Shown here: positions 20,789 to 34,142 of the stretch, piece after piece
Layout of the letters: every line of letters begins with the position of its first letter
Numbering within the stretch: the first letter of the stretch is position 1
Source of the DNA: Pseudomonadota bacterium
GTDB taxonomy: Bacteria > Pseudomonadota > Gammaproteobacteria > Burkholderiales > Burkholderiaceae_C
Length of the DNA: 64,000 nt
Reading direction: 5' to 3'
NCBI GenBank assembly: GCA_963205115.1
Contig: CAUJHV010000063.1
Span: 61,054 to 125,053, forward strand
Position numbers and translations under genes: made by a program
The notes under the pieces: generated by a model
What the model saw: the letters and a program-made list of their open reading frames with translations, nothing else
Database searches by the model: none
What the model was told of the DNA's origin: nothing

Positions 20789-21713
20789 CGTGGCGCCCGT
20801 GCCACCGGCCGCGCCGGTGCTGGGCAAGCCGCAGCGCCCCACGTCGCTCTGGGCCGAGGCCTGGAAGCGCTTCAAGCGCCACCGCCTGGCCTACTGGAGC
20901 CTGTGGGTGCTGTGCCTGCTGGTGCTGGCGGTGCTGATCGGACCGATCTTCTACAAGGTCGGCATCAACGATGTCGATCTGCAGGCGCGTCTGGCCGAAC
21001 CCAGTGCCAAACACTGGATGGGCACCGACGACCTGGGCCGCGACCTGCTGGCGCGTGTGCTCTACGGCGGGCGCATCTCGCTGGCCGTGGGCATGGCGGC
21101 GATGCTGATGGCCATCATCGTGGGGGTGTTCATCGGCTCGGTGGCGGGCATGGCACGCGGCTGGGTCGACGCCGCGCTGATGTGGGTGACGGACCTCTTC
21201 CTGAGCCTGCCGCAGTTGCCGCTGCTGCTGCTGCTGATCTTCCTGTTCCGCGATCCGCTGAAGGCGGCCTTCGGGCTGGAGGTGGGCATCTTCATCCTCA
21301 TCGTGCTGGTGATCGGCGGCTTTCGCTGGATGCCGGTGGCGCGGCTGGTGCGCGCGCAGTTCTTCAGCCTGCGCGAGAAGGAATTTGTCGAGGCGGCGCG
21401 CGCGCTGGGCGCCAGCACGCCGCGCCAGGTGCTGCGCCACATCCTGCCCAACAGCCTGGGCCCAGTGATCGTGGCCGGCACCATCGACATCGCCGCGGCC
21501 ATCCTGGCCGAGAGCACACTGAGCTTCCTGGGCCTGGGCTTCCCGCCCGACGTGCCCACCTGGGGCCGCATCCTCTACGACGGCCGCGACTACATGGACC
21601 TGGCCGTGCACTGGGCGCTGTTCCCCGGCCTGGCCATCTTCATCACCGTGCTGACCATCAATTTCATCGGCGACGGCCTGCGCGACGCGCTCGACCCGCG
21701 ACGGGTTCTCTAA
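20754..21713 (+). CDS. ABC transporter permease (DppC-like)
   Basis: [27 protein letters not shown]...; overlaps end of dppB-like gene. Confidence 0.92.
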   Translation: MAGLTPASVTGDVAPVPPAAPVLGKPQRPTSLWAEAWKRFKRHRLAYWSLWVLCLLVLAVLIGPIFYKVGINDVDLQARLAEPSAKHWMGTDDLGRDLLARVLYGGRISLAVGMAAMLMAIIVGVFIGSVAGMARGWVDAALMWVTDLFLSLPQLPLLLLLIFLFRDPLKAAFGLEVGIFILIVLVIGGFRWMPVARLVRAQFFSLREKEFVEAARALGASTPRQVLRHILPNSLGPVIVAGTIDIAAAILAESTLSFLGLGFPPDVPTWGRILYDGRDYMDLAVHWALFPGLAIFITVLTINFIGDGLRDALDPRRVL

Positions 21714-21724
21714 CCCACGACCGC

Positions 21725-22713
<989 letters not shown>

Positions 22714-22717
<4 letters not shown>

Positions 22718-23691
22718 GTGGTGCACCGCTGTTGCAGGTCAAGAACCTGGTCAAGCGCTTCCCCATCCGCGGCGGCGTGCTGCAGCGCGTGGTCGACCAG
22801 GTGCATGCGGTCGACGGCGTGAGCTTCGACCTCGCCGCGGGCGAGACGCTGGGTGTGGTCGGTGAATCCGGCTGCGGCAAGAGCACCACCGGCCGCTGTG
22901 TGCTGCGCCTGATCGAACCGACCTCGGGCGAGGTCTGGTTCAAGGGCCAGAACATCACGACGCTGGGCAAGGAGCCGCTGCGCGCGCTGGCGCGTGACAT
23001 GCAGATCATCTTCCAGGATCCGTATGCCAGCCTGAACCCGCGCATGACCGTGGGCGCCATCGTGGGCGAGGGGCTGGTGATCCACAAGCTGGCCTCGGGT
23101 GCGGCCGACATCGAGCAGCGCGTGGCCGAGCTGCTGCGCACGGTGGGCCTGTCGCCTGACCAGATGAAGCGCTACCCGCACGAATTCTCCGGCGGGCAAC
23201 GCCAGCGCATCGGCATCGCGCGTGCGCTGGCCGTGCAGCCGAAGATGATCGTCTGCGACGAGGCCGTGTCGGCCCTGGACGTGTCGATCCAGGCGCAGGT
23301 CATCAACCTGCTGGAGGACTTGCAGGCGCAGTTCGGCCTGACCTACATCTTCATCGCCCACGACCTGTCGGTGGTGGAGCACATCAGCGACCGCGTGGCG
23401 GTGATGTACCTGGGGCGCATCGTCGAGATCGCCTCGGCGCACGACCTGTACACGAACCCGCTGCACCCCTACACCGAGGCGCTGCTGTCGGCCGTGCCCA
23501 TCCCCGACCCGCGCGTCAAGCGCAAGCGGATCATGCTGCAGGGCGACGTGCCCAGCCCCATCCGCCCGCCGCCGGGCTGCCATTTCCACACCCGCTGCCC
23601 GATTGCACAGAAGGGCTTGTGTGACGTGAAGCGGCCGGAGGCGAAGACGACGGGCGACGGGCATACGGTGGCCTGTCACCTGCGGGGTTGA
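22714..23691 (+). CDS. ABC transporter ATP-binding protein (DppF-like)
   Basis: [27 protein letters not shown]...[23 protein letters not shown]...[20 protein letters not shown]. Confidence 0.94.
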
Positions 23692-23773
23692 GCAGCTGAA
23701 CGGCTGAACGGCTGAATGCCGTGCGGGCGCGGCAGCCGCGCAACTGCCCGCACAGGCGGCTCGCAGCCAGAGC

Positions 23774-25552
23774 TCAGGGCCGGGCCGTGGCGGCCACCGT
23801 CATCGGCTGCAGCGGCTCACGTACGTCTGCTTCCAACTGCTCGAAGGGCACGGCCGTGCCGATGGCGGTCTGCACCAGGCGCGTGCGTGTGCCGAGGTCC
23901 GGCTGCAGCAGGCCCAGCCGCTGCGGTCGCGGGTCGGCCACACGCACGCCGGCGGCCTGCAACAGCGTGGGCACCATGTCGGCATGCATCAGCGGCTGGC
24001 CGGCGTGGCGCTGCAGCCGCGCCCATTCCTGCGGGTGCGCGGCCCTCCAGGCGTCGTTCGCCCAGAAGATGGCCGGCACGCGAATGTCCCAGCGTGAAGG
24101 CTGGCGTTGCGCGTGGCCGTAGAGCCGGCGTGCATCGTCCAGCAGGTTTTCGCCGTGGTCGGGCGTGAAGACGAGGAAGACCTCGCCCGGCAAGCGGGAC
24201 AGGCGTTCGATGATGTCGTTGAGCACGCCCACGCTGGCGTCGGCGGCGTTGGCGTAGGCCGTGCGCCAGGCGGGCAGGGTGGCCTCGTCGGGTGCGTCGC
24301 CCAGGCGGTCGCAGGCGGTGGCGTCGAAGGGCGCCGTGCGGCGGTCGAAGCGGCTGCAGTAGGGCTCGTGCGCGCCCACCATGTGCAGCACCAGCGACAG
24401 CCGTGTGTGCCCGGCGGCCAGCACGTGGTCCAGCGCGGGCAGCAGCACCTCGCGGTCGCTTTGCGTGCCGAAGTGCCGTTCGCGGGCATCGGGCCAGGCG
24501 ACGTCTTCGCTCTGCGCGCCGACCCACGCGGTGTGGAAGCCCAGGTGTTCGAGCGCCTTCTGGAAGCTGCTGTCGGCGGGTATGCGCACCGGCAGGCCGG
24601 GCGTGGCGCGGCTGATCAGCAGTGGCACCGAGGTGTGCGTGGCATTCGAGCCTGCGCTGACGTTGCAGGCCACGACCGCACCGGCGGCCACGGCGCGCAG
24701 CCCCTGCGGTCCGCCGCAGGCCTGCAGACCGTCGCTGCGCAGCGATTCGCCGATCACCAGCACCAGGGTTTCGCGCGCCGGGGCGGCCGCCACGCGTGTG
24801 GCCTGCCAGTGGTCATCCGGCCGGCCCGGATTGACGCCGGCACCCGCAATGGCGTACGACGCCCAGGCCGGCTGCTGTGCCAGCGCCGATGCGGCCACGA
24901 CCATCGCGCTGGCCGGCCAGGCGCGGGTCCAGGCGATGGACGGCGCCACCCAGGCCAGCAACAGCGTCACCACCGCGACGATGCCCAGGCGCCGATGCAG
25001 CGGCAGCGGCCGTTCGGGCGCAGCACCGCGCATGCACAGCGCACACCACGCGGTCAGAACCAGCAGCGCGGCCAATGCCGGCCATCGATAGGGCTGCAAT
25101 ACGGCCTGGACATCCGGCGCCGAAAAGGTCTTCCACTGCGCCGCGAGTTCCAGCAGCGCGACGTTGCGCATGAGGTCGGCGCCCAGGCACAGCACGCCTG
25201 CCAGCACGGCGGGAAATGTCCACGCGAAAAAGGCGGCACCGGGCAGCAACAGCCGCAGGCCCATCACCCACCACGCGGACACCGCCAGCAGCAAGGCCGG
25301 CTGCAGATCCCAGTCGTGCCAGGCCGAGGCGCTGGTGGCGGCAGGCAGCACCAGCAGCAGGATCCACAGCGCACGTGCGGCGCGGGTGAGGGCGTGGCAT
25401 CGCTCCAGCGTGGGGGCTGCGCCCGGATCGATCGGCGCCGCGGCCGTTTGGTGCGGTGGGCGCGGCCGGCCGGACCCCGTGGGCGGCCCGGTCAGGTCCA
25501 GCGGCATCGACGCGCTGTCAGCGCCCGATGCCTGCGGGCCCCGCGTGCTCAA
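23774..25552 (-). CDS. Phosphoethanolamine transferase (EptA-like), membrane sulfatase-fold protein
   Basis: N-terminal TM segments, then [19 protein letters not shown]...[31 protein letters not shown]...[14 protein letters not shown]; exact start uncertain. Confidence 0.85.
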   Translation of the reverse strand: MSTRGPQASGADSASMPLDLTGPPTGSGRPRPPHQTAAAPIDPGAAPTLERCHALTRAARALWILLLVLPAATSASAWHDWDLQPALLLAVSAWWVMGLRLLLPGAAFFAWTFPAVLAGVLCLGADLMRNVALLELAAQWKTFSAPDVQAVLQPYRWPALAALLVLTAWCALCMRGAAPERPLPLHRRLGIVAVVTLLLAWVAPSIAWTRAWPASAMVVAASALAQQPAWASYAIAGAGVNPGRPDDHWQATRVAAAPARETLVLVIGESLRSDGLQACGGPQGLRAVAAGAVVACNVSAGSNATHTSVPLLISRATPGLPVRIPADSSFQKALEHLGFHTAWVGAQSEDVAWPDARERHFGTQSDREVLLPALDHVLAAGHTRLSLVLHMVGAHEPYCSRFDRRTAPFDATACDRLGDAPDEATLPAWRTAYANAADASVGVLNDIIERLSRLPGEVFLVFTPDHGENLLDDARRLYGHAQRQPSRWDIRVPAIFWANDAWRAAHPQEWARLQRHAGQPLMHADMVPTLLQAAGVRVADPRPQRLGLLQPDLGTRTRLVQTAIGTAVPFEQLEADVREPLQPMTVAATARP

Positions 25553-27216
25553 GGGCGGCTACTCCGTGCGGGTGGCGCCTCGGCGGCGGGTGCTCGCCAA
25601 CGATCCACGGCATCGAACCAGCTGCCGGCCATGTCCTGCAGGAAGGGGTTCCCGTGCGCCTGTTCGGCCAGCAGGTTGCCGTCGGTGATGGTGGCCGGGC
25701 GGAAGTTCAATCCGGCGTAGCGGCGCTCGGGCGCCACGAAGGGCTGGTCGACGATCGAAGCCGCCAGGCCGCCGGGCAGGAATGCCGCCTCGTCGAAGAC
25801 CGGACGGCCCTCCAGTTGCAGCGAACGAAGCACCGCAACGGCGTTGTCGCGCGCCGTGGCGAAGGCCTGGTCGCTGCCGTAGATGAAGCCGGCGCGGCGC
25901 TCCACGTGCGTGAACACGCCTTCGGCTGTTTTCAGGGCGTCGCCGGAGAAGGTGCTGTTCCACGCCATGATGCCGCCGGGGCGCAGGTGCGCGCGCGCCA
26001 GCGCCAGGTGTTCGCGCGACAGCAGGTTGTTGCTGTAGGCGCGCCAGTGAAAGGTGGTGTTCTGCACGATCAGGTCGAAGCGCGCATCGGGGTGGCGGCG
26101 CAGCCAGCGGCGGCCGTCGTCGATGTGCACGGTGACCCGCGGGTCGTCCAGCAGCGGCGCGGTCTGCGGCGAGCGCCGCACCAGATCGATGTAGGCCGGG
26201 TTGATCTCCAGCACCACCAGTTCGCGGATCTGCGGCGATGCCGAGAGGATGCGTGTCCAGGCGCCGGCGCTCATGCCCAGCACCAGCACCCGCTCGGGCT
26301 GCGGGTGCACGGACAGCAGCACCAGCGCGCGGTCCAGGGCGTTGACGTTGTGGCGCATGTCCACGGAGGTGCTGCCGTCGTAGGCATTGCCGCCAAAGAC
26401 CGTCAGGCCGTGGCCATCGCCCGTGACCGTGTGGATGATGCCGTGGCGGTTCTGCAGCACGTCCGCGACGGCGGCCTCGCCGCTGAGGGCGCGCACCAGC
26501 GCATGGGCGGGCATCAGTGCGCTGGCGACGGCCAGCGCGGCGGCCAGTGCGCCGGGCCACGCGGGGCTCGGCGCGCCGGTGCGTGCAGCGCGCGGGGCAC
26601 TTGAGGTCGCGTGAGCCGGTGCGTGCGCCGGAGCTTGTGCCAGCGCACCCGAGGCCCGCGCACGTGCGCGGGCGCAGGCCGTGGCCAGCAGGGCCGAACC
26701 CACGGCCACGGCGGCCAGGCAGGTTTCGATCGGCCAGATGTCCAGCAGCACGTAACCCGTGACCACCGGCCCCAGCGTGCAGCCGACGATGTTGGCGAAA
26801 TAGACCTTGGACACCGAACGGCCCAGCCGCGGCCCCGACTGCTGCGAGCCCAGGTGGTGCGCCACCGGAAACACCGTGGCCTTGGCCGATGCCGAGGCCA
26901 TCACCAGCAGCAGCAACAGCGCCGTCTGCAGCGGCGCGGCGCCGATGAAGGGCAGCAGCAGCACCGGCACGGCGTCCAGTGCTGCGGACAGCATCAGCGC
27001 ACGCGAGGCCCGGGCCAGCAGATCGTCGCCGGCTTCGCACCAGCGTTTGCCCACCGAGGCGCCGTGCGCCACGCCGATCAGGAACAGCACCAGCACCAGC
27101 GCAAAGGCGTGGCTGGCGCCTTGCAGCGCGAAGGACAGCAGCCGCACCCACAGGATCTCCTGGCTCAGGCTCAGGAAGCCCACCGCCAGCGACAGCGCCC
27201 AGGCCCAGCTAGCCAT
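25549..27216 (-). CDS. MFS-like C-terminal half fused to spermidine-synthase-like domain (second half of a split fused MFS/spermidine synthase)
   Basis: N-terminal TM helices MASWAWALSLAVGFLSLSQEILWVRLLSF... then ERVLVLGMSAGAWTRILSASPQIRELVVLEINPAYIDLVR...IDDGRRWLRRHPDARFDLIVQNTTFHWRAYSNNLLSREHL. Confidence 0.8.
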   Translation of the reverse strand: MASWAWALSLAVGFLSLSQEILWVRLLSFALQGASHAFALVLVLFLIGVAHGASVGKRWCEAGDDLLARASRALMLSAALDAVPVLLLPFIGAAPLQTALLLLLVMASASAKATVFPVAHHLGSQQSGPRLGRSVSKVYFANIVGCTLGPVVTGYVLLDIWPIETCLAAVAVGSALLATACARARARASGALAQAPAHAPAHATSSAPRAARTGAPSPAWPGALAAALAVASALMPAHALVRALSGEAAVADVLQNRHGIIHTVTGDGHGLTVFGGNAYDGSTSVDMRHNVNALDRALVLLSVHPQPERVLVLGMSAGAWTRILSASPQIRELVVLEINPAYIDLVRRSPQTAPLLDDPRVTVHIDDGRRWLRRHPDARFDLIVQNTTFHWRAYSNNLLSREHLALARAHLRPGGIMAWNSTFSGDALKTAEGVFTHVERRAGFIYGSDQAFATARDNAVAVLRSLQLEGRPVFDEAAFLPGGLAASIVDQPFVAPERRYAGLNFRPATITDGNLLAEQAHGNPFLQDMAGSWFDAVDRWRAPAAEAPPARSSRP

Positions 27217-27871
27217 GGCTGCGTCGGGCCCACAGGGCCGTGGTGATGCCGATGGCCAGGTTCAGCACGGCGGCGAAGCGGATCGCCGTGTCCAGATCGA
27301 ACAGGAGGAACCACAGAAAGCCGAACAGCGCCACGCCCACGGCCGCGCCCAGTGTGTTGGCCTGGTAGAGCAGGCCGATGGATTGCCCGACATTGCCGTA
27401 CAGCCGCGTCAGGTGGGCGACCAGGATGGGCAGCGTCGCGCCCATCAGGCAGGTGGGCAGCAGCAGCAGGCCGAAATTGGCGACGGCCACCACCGCACGC
27501 GGCGCCATGACCAGCATCTGCGCGCAGGCGCGCAGCAGCTCCGGGCTGAACCAGCCGAACAGGCCGATGGCGCATTCGGCCGCGGCGAAGAAGATCAGCG
27601 CCCGCTGCGGGTGCCGATCGGCCAGCTGCCCGCCCAGCAGTGCGCCCAGGCCCAGGCCCAGCATGAAGACCGAGACGACGATGGTGATGGATTCGATGTC
27701 CACGCCGACCGCGGTGAACAGCAGCCGCTGCCAGCCGAGCTGGTAGATCAGTGCGGCGGTGCCGGAGGCGAAGAACAGCGGCGCGAGGCGGCGCGCGACG
27801 ACAGCCGGCGCGGCGTCGACGCGGTCGATGGCTGGCGGCAGAAAGGGGCTGGGCGAGGTGTCGGCGTGCAC
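27209..27871 (-). CDS. MFS-like N-terminal half of fused MFS/spermidine synthase (start uncertain, GTG at 27871 proposed)
   Basis: LAPLFFASGTAALIYQLGWQRLLFTAVGVDIESITIVVSVFMLGLGLGALLGGQLADR... typical of fused MFS/spermidine synthases; ends with an 8-nt overlap (ATGGCTAG) with the next ORF. Confidence 0.75.
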   Translation of the reverse strand: MHADTSPSPFLPPAIDRVDAAPAVVARRLAPLFFASGTAALIYQLGWQRLLFTAVGVDIESITIVVSVFMLGLGLGALLGGQLADRHPQRALIFFAAAECAIGLFGWFSPELLRACAQMLVMAPRAVVAVANFGLLLLPTCLMGATLPILVAHLTRLYGNVGQSIGLLYQANTLGAAVGVALFGFLWFLLFDLDTAIRFAAVLNLAIGITTALWARRSHG

Positions 27872-28090
27872 GGTGGCTGCGCAGGCGGACGCCAAAGGGG
27901 CGCGCCGCACGCCCGTACGATTGTTGGTGCCGGCGCTGGGCGGCGATCCGTGAAACTGGGGGGGCGCTCCCGGCTGTCTGGCCGGCTGGCCGCCGCAGCG
28001 CGTGCACCTTGTCCATGGCGATAGTGGAAGTCCCGAGAGCGCGACTGTCTCGATCGGGACAAGCTGCCCGACGGCTCCCTGCATAGAATC

Positions 28091-28102
28091 GAACGATCGT
28101 TC
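28091..28102. promoter_or_regulatory. Candidate TetR-type operator palindrome GAACGATCGTTC
   Basis: Perfect 12-bp palindrome in the intergenic region 77 bp upstream of the fad-type gene ATG. Confidence 0.5.
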
Positions 28103-28178
28103 TTTTTTTCCGAGGGTATCGTGTGCCGCTCGGACGTTTTCAGCGCGGGCCCTGATCCCGCAGGAGAGGACAAGCGAC

Positions 28179-30275
<2,097 letters not shown>

Positions 30276-30318
30276 GCGCCACGGCGCGGCGGTACGTGTC
30301 GAGAAACGGCGGCTGGCG

Positions 30319-31791
30319 ATGATCAAGCGCGGACTACTGGTGGTGCTGGCACTCGTGCTGGTGCTGGCTGCCGCCGTGCTGGTGAACACCTTCGTGCTGA
30401 AGACCTCGCGCCAGATCGAGGTGCCGCCGCTGGCGCCGCTGGCGGTGGATCAGGCCGCGGCGGCCGAATCGCTGTCGCAGGCCATCCGCGCGCGCACGGT
30501 CTCGTCGCAGACCGACGCGCAGGCCTCGGCCGACCAGTTCGCCGCGCTGCAGGCGCATCTGCTGGCGCGTTATCCACGCGTGCACGCGACGCTGCAGCGC
30601 GAGGTGGTCGGCGGCCACAGCCTGCTCTACACCTGGGCCGGCAGCGACCGCAGCGCCAAGGGCATCGGCCTGATGGCGCACCAGGACGTGGTGCCCATCG
30701 CGCCGGGCACCGAAGCGCAGTGGAAGGTCGATCCCTTTGCTGGTGTGCGCAAGGACGGTTTTGTCTGGGGCCGCGGTGCCTGGGACGACAAGGCCAACCT
30801 GATCGCGCAGATGGAAGCCGTCGAGATGCTGCTGGCCAGCGGTTTTCAGCCGCGGCGCAGCATCTATCTGATCTTTGGCGCCGACGAGGAAGTCGGCGGC
30901 CTGCGCGGAGCGGCGGCCATCGCGGCCTTGTTCGCCCAGCGCCAGGTGCAGCTGGATTTTGTCGTCGACGAGGGCCTGCTGATCACCGAAGGCGTCATGC
31001 CCGGTCTGAAGGTGCCGGCCGCGCTGATCGGCATTGCGGAGAAGGGCTATCTGTCGGTCGTGATGAAGGTGCCGGCCACACCGGGACATTCGTCGATGCC
31101 GCCGCCGCCGGGCACATCGGCCATCGCGATGATGAGCGCGGCGCTCAAGCGCCTGGATGACAACCAACTGCCCGCCGCCATCGCGGGCGTGGCGCGCGAG
31201 ATGTTCGAGACCGTCGCGCCGGAGATGGGCGGCTTCAGCCGCGTGGCGCTGTCCAACCTGTGGCTCTTCGGCCCGGTGGTGAAGAAGCAGCTCGAAGCCG
31301 GTGCGAGCACCAATGCCATGCTGCGCACGACCACCGCGCTGACGATGGTGCACGCCGGCAACAAGGACAACGTGCTGCCCGGCCAGGCCGAGGCGACAGT
31401 GAACTTCCGCATCCTGCCCGGCGACACGAAGGCCACGGTGATGGACCACGTCAAGCGCGCCGCGGGCAACGAACGCTTCGAGCTCAGCGCCTTGCCCGGT
31501 GCGTCGGAGCCGTCCAAGGTGACACCCACCGCCAGCGAGAGCTACCAGCTCATCAACCGCACCGTTCGCGAGCTGTTCCCCGGCACCATCGTCGCGCCGG
31601 GCTTGATGGTCGCAGCGACCGATTCACGCCACTTCGAGAAGGTGGCCGACCACATCTACAAGTTTTCTCCGGTGCGCGCCAAGCCGGAGGATCTGCCGCG
31701 TTTTCACGGCACCGACGAACGCATCGCCGAGACCAACCTCGTCGAGCTGATCCGCTTCTATCACCGCCTGGTGCAGCAGGGCGCGAAGTAG
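30319..31791 (+). CDS. M20 family metallopeptidase (carboxypeptidase S-like)
   Basis: [28 protein letters not shown]...[20 protein letters not shown]...[13 protein letters not shown]. Confidence 0.92.
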   Translation: MIKRGLLVVLALVLVLAAAVLVNTFVLKTSRQIEVPPLAPLAVDQAAAAESLSQAIRARTVSSQTDAQASADQFAALQAHLLARYPRVHATLQREVVGGHSLLYTWAGSDRSAKGIGLMAHQDVVPIAPGTEAQWKVDPFAGVRKDGFVWGRGAWDDKANLIAQMEAVEMLLASGFQPRRSIYLIFGADEEVGGLRGAAAIAALFAQRQVQLDFVVDEGLLITEGVMPGLKVPAALIGIAEKGYLSVVMKVPATPGHSSMPPPPGTSAIAMMSAALKRLDDNQLPAAIAGVAREMFETVAPEMGGFSRVALSNLWLFGPVVKKQLEAGASTNAMLRTTTALTMVHAGNKDNVLPGQAEATVNFRILPGDTKATVMDHVKRAAGNERFELSALPGASEPSKVTPTASESYQLINRTVRELFPGTIVAPGLMVAATDSRHFEKVADHIYKFSPVRAKPEDLPRFHGTDERIAETNLVELIRFYHRLVQQGAK

Positions 31792-31844
31792 CGCCGGGCT
31801 TTGCCGCCACCCCCTTCACCCACCCATCGCCTCAGGAGCTTCCC

Positions 31845-33020
31845 ATGAGCCGCGCCGTCATCGTCTCCACCGCACGCACACCCCTGGCCAAGAGCTGGAA
31901 GGGTGCCTTCAACATGACCCACGGCGCCACGCTGGGCGCCTTTGCGGTGAAGGCCGCAGTGGAACGCGCCGGCATCGACCCGGGTGCCGTCGAAGACGTG
32001 CTGATGGGCTGCGCCAACCCCGAGGGCGCCACCGGCTGGAACATCGCGCGCCAGGTCGCGCTGGCCGCGGGCCTGCCGATCACGGTGAGCGGCATGACCA
32101 TCAACCGCTTCTGCTCCAGCGGCCTGCAGACCATCGCGATGGCCTCGCAGCGCATCATCTCGGGTGAAGGCGACGTCTACATCGCCGGCGGCGTGGAGAG
32201 CATCTCCTGCGTGCAGAACGAGATGAACCAGCACATGTTCCAGGACCCGGGCCTGATGAAGACCAAGCCCGAGATCTACTGGCCGATGCTGCAGACGGCA
32301 GAGACGGTGGCCAAGCGCTACAACATGCCGCGCGAGCGCATGGACCGCTTCGGTGCGGAGAGCCAGCAGAAGGCCTGCGCCGCGCAGGCGGCGGGCAAGT
32401 TCGACGAAGAGATGGTCGCGTGCACCGTGACCGCGGGCGTGGCCGACGCCCAGTTGGGCCTGCGCAGCAAGCAAGTCACCATCAGCAAGGACGAAGGCCT
32501 GCGCGAGGGCACCACCTACGAAACCGTCATGGGCATCCGCCCGGCCGTTCCCGGCGGTGTGGTGTCGGCCGGCAATGCCAGCCAGTACAGCGACGGCGCG
32601 GGCGCCTGCGCCGTGGTCAGTGAAGCCTATGCCGAGCGCAAGGGACTGAAGCCGCTGGGCCGTTTCCTGGGTTTTGCCGTGGCCGGCTGCGAGCCCGATG
32701 AAATGGGCATCGGCCCGGTCTTCGCCGTGCCCAAGGTGCTGCAGCGCCTGGGCCTGACGGTCGCCGACATCGACCTGTGGGAACTGAACGAGGCCTTTGC
32801 CGTCCAGGTGCTCTACTGCGCCGACAAGCTGGGCATCCCGATGGACCGGCTGAACGTCAACGGCGGCGCCATCGCCGTGGGCCACCCCTACGGCATGAGC
32901 GGCCAGCGGCTCACGGGCCACGCGCTGATCGAGGGCAAGCGCCGCGGCGCCAAGAAGGTCTGCATCACGATGTGCATCGGCGGCGGCATGGGTGCCGCGG
33001 GTGTCTTCGAGGTGCTCTGA
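31845..33020 (+). CDS. Acetyl-CoA C-acyltransferase (thiolase)
   Basis: [18 protein letters not shown] active site, [33 protein letters not shown]. Confidence 0.95.
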   Translation: MSRAVIVSTARTPLAKSWKGAFNMTHGATLGAFAVKAAVERAGIDPGAVEDVLMGCANPEGATGWNIARQVALAAGLPITVSGMTINRFCSSGLQTIAMASQRIISGEGDVYIAGGVESISCVQNEMNQHMFQDPGLMKTKPEIYWPMLQTAETVAKRYNMPRERMDRFGAESQQKACAAQAAGKFDEEMVACTVTAGVADAQLGLRSKQVTISKDEGLREGTTYETVMGIRPAVPGGVVSAGNASQYSDGAGACAVVSEAYAERKGLKPLGRFLGFAVAGCEPDEMGIGPVFAVPKVLQRLGLTVADIDLWELNEAFAVQVLYCADKLGIPMDRLNVNGGAIAVGHPYGMSGQRLTGHALIEGKRRGAKKVCITMCIGGGMGAAGVFEVL

Positions 33021-33164
33021 GCCGCGCTTCGCTGCGGGGCGCCGACGGCGGCCCGCATGCGCCCCGGGCGGCCTGCTGCCGCGCCGACCGCCCGGCCTCG
33101 TCCGGCGGGTCGATGGGGAGTCACCCCGCCTGCCGAACAGAACCCTGTCTGACCGGAGCACCCG

Positions 33165-34034
33165 ATGATGTTTTCTTCCCGAACGATCCTGGCCGCCGCT
33201 GCCGTGGGTGCCTTGGCTGCCGTGCTGGCCGCCTGTGCGGGGCCGGCGCCGTCGGTGCCGCCCACCGCCGTGCCTGCGGGTGAGGTCAAGGGCAGCGCCA
33301 CGCGGCACACACCGGCATCCAGCCAGGGCGTCATCGCCAATGCGCAGGTCGCGCTGCCGGCGCCGCCCGGCGGCAAGCCGTTCCTGGGCAAGTGGACGGC
33401 TGCCGGCGCTGCGGCCACGGGGCGTTATCCGGTGGTGCTGTTCATGCACGGTTCGTCCGGCCTGGGGCTGGCGGCCATCGGTGAGTGGCAACGCGCGCTG
33501 GCCGAGATGGGCATCGCCAGCGTGGCGCCGGATTCCTTTGCCTTGCCCGACCGCCTGACCTACAAGTCGCCCGTGGCCAAGGACGTTTACGAGCGTATCC
33601 ACGCGCTGCGCGCCAGCGAGATCGCCATCGGTCTGGAAGCGCTGCGCAGCGCGCCCTGGGCCGACACCAGCCGCGTGGTGCTGGCCGGCACGAGCGAAGG
33701 TGCGGTGGCCGTTGCGCGCTACGCCGGGCCGGGTCTGGCCGGCCGCATGATGTTCGCGTGGAGCTGCGAAGACAACTACATGGTCGAGGCCCACCGTACG
33801 GCCGTGCCCGTGGACCAGCCCGTGCTCAACGTCATCAGCTCCACCGACCCGTTCTTCAGCCGCAGCAACAGCTACCTGGGCGCGCCGCAGGCCCTGGGCC
33901 ACTGCGGCGGCACGCTGGCGCAGCACAAGTCGTCGACGGTCGTGCTGATCGCCGGCGCGCCGCATACGCTGCTGAACCTGCCGGCGGCGCGACATGCGAC
34001 GGCGGGTTTCCTGCGCGATGTCCTGCGGCCCTGA
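33165..34034 (+). CDS. Dienelactone hydrolase/alpha-beta hydrolase-like lipoprotein
   Basis: Lipobox-like LAAVLAACAG; YPVVLFMHGSSGLG; VLAGTSEGAVAVARYAGPG. Confidence 0.78.
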   Translation: MMFSSRTILAAAAVGALAAVLAACAGPAPSVPPTAVPAGEVKGSATRHTPASSQGVIANAQVALPAPPGGKPFLGKWTAAGAAATGRYPVVLFMHGSSGLGLAAIGEWQRALAEMGIASVAPDSFALPDRLTYKSPVAKDVYERIHALRASEIAIGLEALRSAPWADTSRVVLAGTSEGAVAVARYAGPGLAGRMMFAWSCEDNYMVEAHRTAVPVDQPVLNVISSTDPFFSRSNSYLGAPQALGHCGGTLAQHKSSTVVLIAGAPHTLLNLPAARHATAGFLRDVLRP

Positions 34035-34142
34035 GGGCCTGGCGAGGGCGTGATTCGATCGGCGCGGCGCTTGCGGCGCGCCGCAGTCGGGATCCCGGCG
34101 CCAGTCTTTGACGGGCGTGCTTCACCGTAGAGAGTCAAGACG

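Noticed and set aside
23695-23718. Three 8-bp GCTGAACG repeats after the dppF-like stop
   Set aside because: Too short and degenerate (last copy GCTGAATG) to assign a function; likely slippage in noncoding DNA.
31761-33995. 744-aa minus-strand ORF over thiolase and hydrolase genes
   Set aside because: Antisense shadow ORF with His/Gly/Arg-rich low complexity.
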